Source of the DNA: Prevotellaceae bacterium
GTDB lineage: Bacteria; Bacteroidota; Bacteroidia; Bacteroidales; UBA932
Direction: 5' to 3'
Assembly: GCA_031278495.1 (NCBI GenBank)
Contig: JAITKG010000055.1
Span: 1 to 9,437 of the forward strand
DNA: 9,437 nt
The notes under the pieces were generated by a model, which saw only the letters and a program-made list of their open reading frames with translations, had not been told where the DNA came from and ran no database searches. The translations under genes were made by a program, and so were the position numbers. Shown one piece after another: positions 1 to 5,412 of this stretch (position 1 is the first letter of the stretch; each line of letters opens with the position of its first letter).

Positions 1-28
1 GCTTCATGTTATTGTAATTTTTATTCAT
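1..28 (-). CDS. Possible 5' end of a gene leaving the window on the left
   Basis: On the minus strand an ATG at 28-26 opens a frame starting MNKNYNNMK that runs off the edge without a stop. An alternative ATG lies at 7-5. Upstream is an A-rich stretch (GACAAAAACA), as is common before Bacteroidota starts, but no TAnnTTTG box is visible close by. A GC-rich separator of the dispersed repeat family lies about 20 bp upstream. Only nine codons are visible, so no function can be given and the call could be chance. Confidence 0.3.
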
Positions 29-46
29 TGTTTTTGTCGTAAGTCA

Positions 47-127
47 GCCGCCGCGCCAGCCTAAATCGTCAATCGTCAATTCGTCAATCGTCAATTCCCC
101 GTTCCCCCTTTGGGGGTTAGGTGGCTT
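47..127 (-). repeat. Dispersed separator/satellite element, copy A
   Basis: The plus strand reads GCCGCCGCGCCAGCC (47-61). It is followed by an imperfect 7-9 bp satellite of the type ATCGTCA/ATTCGTCA (62-95), then a G-run block, CTTTGGGGGTTAGGTGGC, ending near 127. The same order is seen at 1249-1360, and in reverse at 8996-9066. On the minus strand the block contains a CCCCC-AAA-GGGGG mini-hairpin. The element is not coding. Its function is unknown. Confidence 0.7.
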
Positions 128-337
128 TTTCCCTTTTTTTGCAGCTTTTGGGATTGTTTTATACACCTACCCACAAACACAAACAACATTTATAAAACAA
201 CCCCCTGCTGCAAGTTTTTATCCGCTGCCAATGATTGCAGAATGTTTTTTGTAATGCACGCTGCAATTCTTTTTTTCAACTCTTATTATGATTATTTCCT
301 TATTCCACAAAAAACTAAGAGTGGAAGTGGATAATAT
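128..337. other. AT-rich gap with no supported gene
   Basis: About 210 bp without a convincing gene. A 74-codon plus-strand open frame at 110-334 starts inside the G-run of repeat copy A, has no promoter or ribosome binding site, and encodes low-complexity Phe/Cys-rich sequence, so it is not called. A short inverted repeat CTGCAA/TTGCAG (about 33 bp span, near 208-240) is the only structure noted. Confidence 0.5.
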
Positions 338-478
338 ACTTTTAAGAATATGAGGTTCTGGAAGACCCACTACGTAAATAAGTATAACAACCACTCACCA
401 CTCTCGGCGAGGTTGGTTTTACTTATATTCATACGTAGTAGAAATTTTCCAGATTTCATATTCTTGCAGAATAAAAGT
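338..478. other. 141-nt long imperfect hairpin (structured RNA or MITE candidate)
   Basis: Helices nest on one axis. ACTTTTA 338-344 pairs with 472-478; AGAATATGA 345-353 with 456-464; TCTGGAA 357-363 with 447-453; ACTACGTA 369-376 with 432-439; TAAGTA 379-384 with 420-425; CAACC 388-392 with 411-415. That gives about 42 base pairs broken by small internal loops, with an 18-nt apical loop (393-410). A second small hairpin, GATATATT/AATATATC (485-503), follows. The extended stem with regular bulges fits a structured non-coding RNA, the msd part of an orphan retron, or a MITE. No reverse transcriptase or transposase is in the window. Pairing is symmetrical, so the strand is undetermined. Confidence 0.6.
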
Positions 479-533
479 TAAAGCGATATATTTTTAATAT
501 ATCAAATTCAAAATGTCAAAGAAACATAATTAA

Positions 534-596
534 CGCCGCAAATATAAAACAATATTTTTTATTTACAAATTTTATTTACATTATTTTTTTGCGGCG
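534..596. repeat. 9-bp inverted repeat bounding an AT-rich block
   Basis: CGCCGCAAA (534-542) is the reverse complement of TTTGCGGCG (588-596). The 45 bp between are almost pure A/T and contain ATTTACA twice. The right arm merges into a separator motif, GCGGCGGCAGCC (591-602), that continues CAATTCTTAATAC, as in repeat copy C. It may be the boundary of a small insertion or a weak stem-loop. Confidence 0.45.
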
Positions 597-618
597 GCAG
601 CCCAATTCTTAATACACA

Positions 619-632
619 AGCCCCGAAGGGCT
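619..632 (-). other. UUCG-tetraloop stem-loop in the 3' region of the 46-codon ORF
   Basis: On the minus strand AGCCC-TTCG-GGGCT forms a 5-bp stem closed by a C(UUCG)G tetraloop, an extra-stable RNA motif. It is not followed by a T-run, so it is not a classical terminator. It lies 34 nt beyond the stop codon of the small ORF, in the same orientation. Confidence 0.6.
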
Positions 633-645
633 GAAATTATTATAG

Positions 646-665
646 CCCCGTGCGTAAGCGCGGGG
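646..665 (-). other. 8-bp stem-loop directly after the small ORF stop
   Basis: CCCCGTGC (646-653) pairs with GCGCGGGG (658-665). It has one G-T wobble when read on the plus strand (an A-C mismatch on the minus strand) and a 4-nt loop, which is GTAA (a GNRA type) on the plus strand. It begins one nucleotide after the stop codon of the minus-strand ORF. Together with the hairpin at 619-632 it gives the pattern of GC-rich stem plus CCTTCGGGG seen in common Bacteroidota intergenic repeats; that recognition is from memory. Confidence 0.55.
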
Positions 666-666
666 T

Positions 667-807
667 CTATGCACCGCCCCTGCCTTTCGCGCGAAGCACT
701 GCCAGTGCATAGCGATAAACCCGTGCGCCCAGATAAGTTTGGGTTTGTACCGCCTGCCTGTACAACTCGTCATGATTGTGATTCATCCAGTCTTTTGATG
801 TAGTCAT
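667..807 (-). pseudogene. 46-codon ORF, probable truncated remnant of a Bacteroidota repeat-associated protein family
   Basis: ATG at 807-805, TAG at 669-667; the predicted peptide begins MTTSKDWMNHNHDELYRQAV and ends KGRGGA. The N-terminal pattern DW, then H-x-E/D-LY-x-Q-A, then a Thr and an aromatic, resembles the opening of a family of roughly 200-residue uncharacterised Bacteroidota proteins (from memory, not searched). Here the frame degenerates after about residue 26 and stops 20 codons later, just before two GC-rich hairpins. After the stop, another frame can be read through the hairpins as a Ser-Pro-Ser-Gly stretch, as expected if a longer gene decayed. The leader is A-rich (AAATTAAAG) without a clear Shine-Dalgarno. 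It could also be a genuine small protein. Confidence 0.5.
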
Positions 808-862
808 AGCTTTAATTTTTTTAAATTGTTCATTTATAATATACTTATTTAGTTTCTTCTTC

Positions 863-1198
863 CGGTTAAGAACGTTCTTTTTTCGATTAAGAACGTTCTT
901 TTTTCGATTAAGAACATTCTTTTTTCGATTAAGAACATTCTTTTTTCGATTAAGAACATTCTTTTTTCAATTAAGAACGTTCTTTTTTCGATTAAGAACG
1001 TTCTTTTTTCAATTCGGAACGTTCCTTTTTTGATTCGGAACGTTCTTTTTTCGATTCGGAACGTTCCTTTTTCAATTCGGAACGTTCCTTTTTCGATTCG
1101 GAACGTTCCTTTTTCGATTCGGAACGTTCCTTTTTTGATTCGGAACGTTCCTTTTTCGATTAAGAACATTCTTTTTCCGGTGGGGGGCGTTCTTTGTT
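863..1198. repeat. Sixteen-unit tandem array with exact 21-bp period and palindromic GAACGTTC core
   Basis: Units start at 863 and every 21 bp to 1178 with no insertion or deletion. The basic unit is CGATTAAGAACGTTC followed by six T. Units 1-7 and 15 are type A (TTAAGAACRTTCTT); units 8-14 are type B (TTCGGAACGTTCCT or, in unit 9, TTCT). Unit 16 is degenerate (CGGTGGGGGGCGTTC). Units 3, 4, 5 and 15 have AACATT instead of AACGTT in the core. Both strands stay open in one frame because 21 is divisible by three and the unit has no stop. Most differences would change the peptide, so a coding role is unlikely. There are no unique spacers, so it is not a CRISPR array. The 21-bp period equals about two helical turns, placing all cores and T-tracts on one DNA face. 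Confidence 0.95.
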
Positions 1199-1248
1199 CC
1201 TTTTTACTGCTATTTTTTATATTTCTAATTTTTCATTTCTAATTAGCT
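1199..1248. repeat. AT-rich satellite linking the 21-bp array to repeat copy B
   Basis: The stretch contains TTTCTAATT twice (near 1222 and 1236) and ends TAATTAGCT directly before the separator at 1249. Related TTTCTAATTA and CACATTAG sequences recur at 1361-1386. It looks like a decayed satellite. No gene is seen. Confidence 0.45.
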
Positions 1249-1386
1249 GCCGGCGCCAGCCTCAATCCGTAAATCCGTAAATCTGTCAATCTGTAAATCC
1301 GTAAATCCCATGTTTCCCCTTTGGGGGTTAGGGGGCTTCCGTTGGGGCTTAGGGGGCTTCTTTCTAATTATTCACATTAGCACATT
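1249..1386 (-). repeat. Dispersed separator/satellite element, copy B, at the 3' end of the glycosyltransferase gene
   Basis: The plus strand shows separator GCCGGCGCCAGCC (1249-1261), satellite AATCCGTA/AATCTGTC (1263-1306), a G-run block holding two copies of TTAGGGGGCTT (about 1328-1359), then TTCACATTAGCACATTG (1371-1387). Read on the minus strand, in the direction of the glycosyltransferase, the order after the stop is AAGCCCCC blocks, satellite, GGCTGGCGCCGGC. This matches copy D after the DUF362 stop codon. The C/G runs can form short CCCC-AAA-GGGG hairpins. Confidence 0.75.
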
Positions 1387-2396
1387 GTTCCTAATTCGCC
1401 AAACGTGCGTTTCTTTTTCGACAGGTAGAAACCCAAGACTATGCTGGCGGGATAGATACCCGTTACCGGGTGGTTGCATTGCGGCAGGCGTTTTGCACGC
1501 AGGTTCTTCCGGCGTTTCCAAAAATGCAGGTGCGCTTTCCATACGGCGGCAAAGAATGCAAATTTTCCCCGCAGGCAATAAACGCCGGCGGACAAGCCGT
1601 CCAATACAAGGCGTGCTGCCAGCAGGGCGGAGCGTTTCCGGCGGGGCAGGTTTTTGTAAAGCATGTAAAGGTTGTTGCGGTAGTTGAGGTATAGCTTTAA
1701 CGGCGTTTCATTCGGCAGCGTGCCGCCGCCCACGTGGTACACCACCGCTTGCGGCAGGCACATCACGGAATAGCCGAGTTGCTGGATGCGCCAACAGAGG
1801 TCGATTTCTTCCATGTGCGCAAAGAAATCCTCGTCGAAGCCGCCGAGCCGGTGGAATACGGCGGCGCGTATCATCATGCAGGCGCCGCTGGCCCAAAAGA
1901 TGCGGCGCGGCGCGTCATACTGCCCGCTGTCTTCTTCGATGCAGTTGAGGATGCGTCCGCGGCAAAACGGGAAACCGTACTTGTCAATAAAGCCGCCCGC
2001 TGCGCCGGCATATTCAAACGCCGTGCGGCGGTCAAAGGAACGGATTTTCGGCATACATACCGCTACTTCAGGATGGTTGTCCAGCGCGGCTTTCAACGGT
2101 TGCAGCCAGTTTGCCGTTACTTCCACATCGGAGTTGAGCAACACGTAATAATCCGCATCGACCTGTAGCAAGGCGCGGTTGTAGCCGCCGGCGAAGCCAT
2201 AGTTTTTATCGAAAACAAGCTGCCGGATTTGCGGGTATGCCTGTTGCAGGAAAGCCTGCGAGCCGTCGGTTGAGCCGTTGTCCGCCACTACCAGCGTTAC
2301 GCCGGGCAGGGAAGTATGTTCCGCCAATGCCGGCAGGAATTGTTGTAAAAAATGCTTACCGTTCCAGTTCAGTATAACCACCGCCGTTTTATTCAT
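1377..2396 (-). CDS. Family 2 glycosyltransferase (rhamnosyltransferase-like)
   Basis: Predicted to move a sugar from a nucleotide-sugar donor to an envelope glycan or lipid-linked acceptor at the cytoplasmic face of the membrane. The protein has 339 residues from the ATG at 2396-2394; longer upstream frames would lie inside nadB. GT-A features: AVVILNWNG (5-13), donor-binding DNGSTDGS (39-46), the DxD-equivalent LNSD (87-90), an acidic acceptor-side segment GGFDEDFFAHMEEIDLCWR (185-203), and HVGGGT (221-226). The C-terminal part (about 235-330) is basic and hydrophobic, probably membrane-associated. The start overlaps the nadB stop by eight bases (ATGAATAA), implying translational coupling. 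The last residues (ELGTMC) and the stop are encoded by repeat DNA of copy B, so the native C terminus may have been altered. The donor and acceptor cannot be told from sequence. Confidence 0.9.
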   Translation of the reverse strand: MNKTAVVILNWNGKHFLQQFLPALAEHTSLPGVTLVVADNGSTDGSQAFLQQAYPQIRQLVFDKNYGFAGGYNRALLQVDADYYVLLNSDVEVTANWLQPLKAALDNHPEVAVCMPKIRSFDRRTAFEYAGAAGGFIDKYGFPFCRGRILNCIEEDSGQYDAPRRIFWASGACMMIRAAVFHRLGGFDEDFFAHMEEIDLCWRIQQLGYSVMCLPQAVVYHVGGGTLPNETPLKLYLNYRNNLYMLYKNLPRRKRSALLAARLVLDGLSAGVYCLRGKFAFFAAVWKAHLHFWKRRKNLRAKRLPQCNHPVTGIYPASIVLGFYLSKKKRTFGELGTMC

Positions 2397-3975
2397 CGTA
2401 CAAAGCGTTTTTGGCAGGTTCGGGATAGTCGATAGTGTAGTGCAGTCCGCGACTTTCGCGCAGTTCCTGTGCATTGCGGATAATCAGGTACGACACTTTA
2501 ATCATGTTGCGCAGCTCGCAAAGATTTTGCGTCAGGATGGATTTCCGGTACAGGTCTTCCGTTTCCTTGAAAATAATTTCGAGGCGGTCGAGCGCGCGTT
2601 TCAGGCGGAGGTTGGAACGCACAATGCCGACGTAGTTGCTCATGATTTGCTGCATCTCTTTATAGTTTTGCGTAATCAGCACCATCTCTTCGGGATGGGT
2701 AGCGCCGCCGGCGTCCCAGTCGCGGATTTTATCGCAAATCGTATAATGTGGAAAGCGTTCCAATGCATGCCGCGCCGCGCAGCCGGCATACACAACCGCT
2801 TCAATGAGCGAATTTGACGCCAGGCGGTTGGCGCCGTGCAGCCCGGTGCTGGACGTTTCGCCTAAGGCATACAGCCGGTGAATCGACGTGCAACCATTCA
2901 TGTCTACCTTCACGCCGCCGCAGGAGTAGTGCGCTGCCGGCGCCACAGGAATATATTCTTTGGTAATATCAATGCCGACGCCCAAACATTTTTTATAAAT
3001 CGTCGGGAAATGGGCGGTAACCTCTTCCGCCGGTCGGTGGGTGCAGTCGAGGTACACAAAATCGTCGCCCCGCAGTTTCATTTCATTGTCAATAGCGCGC
3101 GACACAATGTCGCGGGGGGCAAGTTCGGCGCGCGGGTCATATTTTTGCATGAACCGTTTGCCGTCCTGCGTGCGGAGCAGCGCACCGAAACCGCGCATCG
3201 CTTCGGTGATAAGGAATGCCGGCCGCTCGCCGGGATGGTACAACGACGAAGGATGGAACTGGATGAACTCCATATTTTCGACTACTCCTTTGGCGCGGTA
3301 TACCATGGCAACGCCGTCGCCGGTAGCAATCGAGGGATTGGTCGTAGTGTGGTACAGGTTGCCCAGCCCGCCGGTAGCGACTACCGTCGCTTTGGCAAGG
3401 AACGTGCCGACTTGCTGCGTTTTCAAGTCCAGCACGTATGCGCCGTAACATTCGATGTTTCCGTCGCGGCGGCGCACCGTTTGCCCGAGATGGTGCTGCG
3501 TGAGCAAATCTACGGCAAAATGCTGTTCCAGCACCGTGATGTTCCGGTGGGCGCGTACCCTGTCCACTAAGGCGCGCTGTATTTCCGCGCCGGTATTGTC
3601 CTTATGGTGCAGGATACGGCGTTCCGAATGGCCGCCCTCTTTGTGCAGGTCGTAAGCGCCGTCGGGCGTGCGGTCGAACTTCACGCCCCATTGTATCAAC
3701 TGTTGGATTTGCCCGGCGGCAGCGCCCACGACCATGCGCACCACCGCTTCATTGCAAAGTCCCGCCCCGCAGATCAACGTATCCTGTACATGTTTTTCGA
3801 TATTGTCGTGGTCATACATCACAGAGGCAATGCCGCCTTGTGCAAATGTAGTATTCGCTTCGTCGAGGGTGGATTTGCATACTAAAAGTACTTTCGCCTT
3901 GTCCGCCGTTTTCAGGGCAAAACTAAGCCCAGCCAGCCCGGCGCCTATTACTAAAAAATCTGTTTCCCTATTCAT
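2389..3975 (-). CDS. nadB: L-aspartate oxidase (NadB)
   Basis: FAD enzyme that oxidises L-aspartate to iminoaspartate, the first step of de novo NAD synthesis; quinolinate synthase NadA, not in this window, uses the product. The length of 528 residues is normal for the family. Seen: Rossmann FAD motif VIGAGLAGLS (9-18), TTFAQGGIA (42-50), EGGHSERRILHHKD (113-126), TGGLGNLY (201-208), QFHPSSLY (239-246) with the catalytic-region His, PRDIVSRA (287-294), AHYSCGGV (348-355) and STGLHGANRLASNSL (376-390), which holds the substrate-site Arg. A C-terminal helical domain follows. The ATG at 3975 is chosen: a TTG nine bases upstream lies inside the apparent -7 promoter box (TATCTTTG, 3989-3982). The glycosyltransferase gene follows with overlap. 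Confidence 0.96.
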   Translation of the reverse strand: MNRETDFLVIGAGLAGLSFALKTADKAKVLLVCKSTLDEANTTFAQGGIASVMYDHDNIEKHVQDTLICGAGLCNEAVVRMVVGAAAGQIQQLIQWGVKFDRTPDGAYDLHKEGGHSERRILHHKDNTGAEIQRALVDRVRAHRNITVLEQHFAVDLLTQHHLGQTVRRRDGNIECYGAYVLDLKTQQVGTFLAKATVVATGGLGNLYHTTTNPSIATGDGVAMVYRAKGVVENMEFIQFHPSSLYHPGERPAFLITEAMRGFGALLRTQDGKRFMQKYDPRAELAPRDIVSRAIDNEMKLRGDDFVYLDCTHRPAEEVTAHFPTIYKKCLGVGIDITKEYIPVAPAAHYSCGGVKVDMNGCTSIHRLYALGETSSTGLHGANRLASNSLIEAVVYAGCAARHALERFPHYTICDKIRDWDAGGATHPEEMVLITQNYKEMQQIMSNYVGIVRSNLRLKRALDRLEIIFKETEDLYRKSILTQNLCELRNMIKVSYLIIRNAQELRESRGLHYTIDYPEPAKNALYDE

Positions 3976-3981
3976 AGGTTG

Positions 3982-3989
3982 CAAAGATA
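3982..3989 (-). promoter_or_regulatory. Bacteroidota -7 box for nadB, nearly leaderless
   Basis: Minus strand TATCTTTG fits TAnnTTTG exactly. Six bases separate it from the nadB ATG (3975-3973), so transcription should start at or within a few bases of the start codon. No clear -33 TTTG is visible at the usual distance. Confidence 0.65.
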
Positions 3990-4041
3990 AAGAAAATTTA
4001 CAGATTATTTAATGCGCTAATTAGGCGCAAAGAAAAACCGA

Positions 4042-4069
4042 CGGTATGGAAACGTACCGGCTGTTTTTT
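4042..4069 (+). terminator. Terminator-like hairpin with GAAA tetraloop between divergent genes
   Basis: CGGTATG (4042-4048) pairs with CGTACCG (4053-4059) around a GAAA loop, with one G-T wobble. GCTG and six T (4064-4069) follow. This looks like an intrinsic terminator on the plus strand. The minus-strand reading also has a T5 run a few bases past the stem, so it could act in both directions. It lies upstream of both nadB and the HD gene, where no coding transcript should need ending. The sequence after the T-run (GAAATCTTTGAATTTT, partly repeated) resembles that after the terminator at 6584-6600. Confidence 0.55.
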
Positions 4070-4111
4070 GAAATCTTTGAATTTTGAAATCTTTGCATGG
4101 TAAATTAACAT

Positions 4112-4157
4112 GCCGGCGCCTGCCAATTCCTAATTTTTAATTCTTAATTCATAATTA
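4112..4157 (+). repeat. Dispersed separator/satellite element, copy C
   Basis: Separator GCCGGCGCCTGCC (4112-4124) is followed by a satellite of AATTCYTAATTTTT/AATTCTTAATTCATAATT units to about 4157. It lacks the G-run block of copies A, B and D. The satellite ends just before the promoter of the HD gene, so it may supply the AT-rich region in the -33 area. Confidence 0.6.
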
Positions 4158-4162
4158 TTCTG

Positions 4163-4170
4163 TACCTTTG
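4163..4170 (+). promoter_or_regulatory. Bacteroidota -7 box for the HD-domain gene, nearly leaderless
   Basis: TACCTTTG matches TAnnTTTG and is separated from the ATG at 4177 by six bases, exactly the same spacing as on the divergent nadB side. No convincing -33 TTTG is visible; that region is made of satellite copy C. Confidence 0.7.
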
Positions 4171-4176
4171 TAACGC

Positions 4177-5412
4177 ATGACCCATAAGAAAAAAATAATC
4201 AACGACCCGATTCACGGATTTATTGATATTCCGGGCGGTTTGATATTGGAATTACTTGAACACCCTTTCCTGCAACGGTTGCGGAGCATCAAGCAAATGG
4301 GATTGAGTTACCTTGTATATCCCGGCGCCTGCCATTCGCGGTTTTCGCATGCTTTGGGCGCCATGCACCTCATGCATCAAGCGTTGCTTTCATTACAGTC
4401 CAAAGGACATACGATAACGACTGGGGAAATGGAAGCCGCCGAATGCGCTATCTTGCTGCATGACGTAGGGCATGGACCGTTCAGCCATACGTTGGAAAAT
4501 ACCATTGTCGAAAATATTCGCCACGAAGAACTCTCGTTGTTATTTATGAAACGCTTAGATACGCAGTATGGCGGGCGATTGAAGACAGCCATTGCTATTT
4601 TCGACGGCAGTTACCCGAAGAAATTTTTACACCAGTTAGTGTCAAGCCAACTGGACGTCGACCGGTTGGATTACCTGCGCCGCGACAGCTTTTTTTCCGG
4701 CGTGGTGGAAGGAATGATTGGTTTGGAGCGCATCCTCAAAATGCTGGACGTGGTGGACAATGAATTGGTGATAGAAGCAAAAGGTATTTATTCCGTTGAA
4801 AAATTTCTTATTTCACGCCGCCTGATGTACTGGCAGGTGTATTTACACAAAACAGTGATTGCCGCCGATCAGGTATTGTTGAACATCCTGCGGCGGGCAA
4901 AATTATTGATAACCGGCGGCATTCATTTGACTGCGTCGCCTGCGTTGCATCTGTTCTTATCCAGCCGTTTTGTCCTTGCCGATTTCAACCGTCCGGAAAT
5001 ACTGGACGCCTTTGCCCAACTTGACGACAGCGATATTGATTGCGCTATCAAAGGCTGGTGCAATGCCGGCGATAAAATTTTGTCGGAACTGTGCCGCATG
5101 ATGGTGGCGCGTCGCCTGTTCAAAATTGAAGTGAGCGCGCAACCTTTTGACAAATCTTATATCGAAAAAATCAAAACACAGGTCATACAACATTTTTCAT
5201 ATACGCCGGAAGCCTTGCCATACTTTGTAGTGAACGATACTATCATCAATAAGGGATACGACGACCGCACCGGGAAAATACAAATCCGTTACGGGAAATC
5301 GGAGTTACGCGATATTTACGACGTATCGGATATGCTGAGCGCACAAGCCTTTTCAGGCATTACGAAAAAATATTTCCTGTGTTATCCAAAAGAATTAACA
5401 ACTAAAACATGA
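4177..5412 (+). CDS. HD-domain phosphohydrolase (COG1078/SAMHD1-like)
   Basis: Predicted cytoplasmic metal-dependent phosphohydrolase of 411 residues; relatives act on nucleotides, but the substrate here is not known. Seen: N-terminal INDPIHGFIDIP (8-19); HSRFSHALGAMHLMH (53-67) with the first metal-ligand His; the HD pair in LLHDVGHGPFSHTLE (93-107), residues His95 and Asp96, with His99 and His104; and SSQLDVDRLDYLRRDSF (156-172) carrying the distal Asp ligand. The full set of HD residues is present, so the enzyme is probably active. The C-terminal half (about 200-411) follows the family layout without clear motifs. Its stop overlaps the lpxD start as ATGA, so both are co-translated; this gene pair recurs in Bacteroidota, but a functional link to lipid A is not established. 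Confidence 0.92.
   Translation: MTHKKKIINDPIHGFIDIPGGLILELLEHPFLQRLRSIKQMGLSYLVYPGACHSRFSHALGAMHLMHQALLSLQSKGHTITTGEMEAAECAILLHDVGHGPFSHTLENTIVENIRHEELSLLFMKRLDTQYGGRLKTAIAIFDGSYPKKFLHQLVSSQLDVDRLDYLRRDSFFSGVVEGMIGLERILKMLDVVDNELVIEAKGIYSVEKFLISRRLMYWQVYLHKTVIAADQVLLNILRRAKLLITGGIHLTASPALHLFLSSRFVLADFNRPEILDAFAQLDDSDIDCAIKGWCNAGDKILSELCRMMVARRLFKIEVSAQPFDKSYIEKIKTQVIQHFSYTPEALPYFVVNDTIINKGYDDRTGKIQIRYGKSELRDIYDVSDMLSAQAFSGITKKYFLCYPKELTTKT

Noticed and set aside
338..478. Calling the hairpin a retron or a 6S RNA
   Set aside because: No reverse transcriptase is in the window, and the internal loops are too small for the large central bubble of 6S RNA; only a neutral structured-element call is supported.
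849..1169. Minus-strand 106-codon ORF made of heptapeptides (FLIEKRT/FRIEKGT)
   Set aside because: It starts and ends within or at the edge of the 21-bp array, has no unique N-terminal sequence, promoter or ribosome binding site, and unit differences mostly change residues. An open frame is expected when a stop-free unit has a period divisible by three.
863..1198. CRISPR array
   Set aside because: The repeated unit is continuous with no unique spacers, the period is 21 bp, and no cas gene is present.
863..1198. LexA/SOS boxes in the palindromic units
   Set aside because: Known Gram-positive-type LexA sites have GAAC and GTTC separated by four bases; here the half-sites are directly joined and repeated sixteen times away from any gene start.
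1030..1242. Plus-strand ORF through the same array (SIRNVPF repeats)
   Set aside because: Same reason: by-product of the 21-bp period; its non-repeat tail is AT-rich intergenic sequence.
2397..2474. N-terminal extension of the glycosyltransferase (26 residues)
   Set aside because: It lies wholly inside the nadB coding region; the family fold begins at MNKTAVVILNWNG, whose ATG overlaps the nadB stop in the usual coupling pattern.
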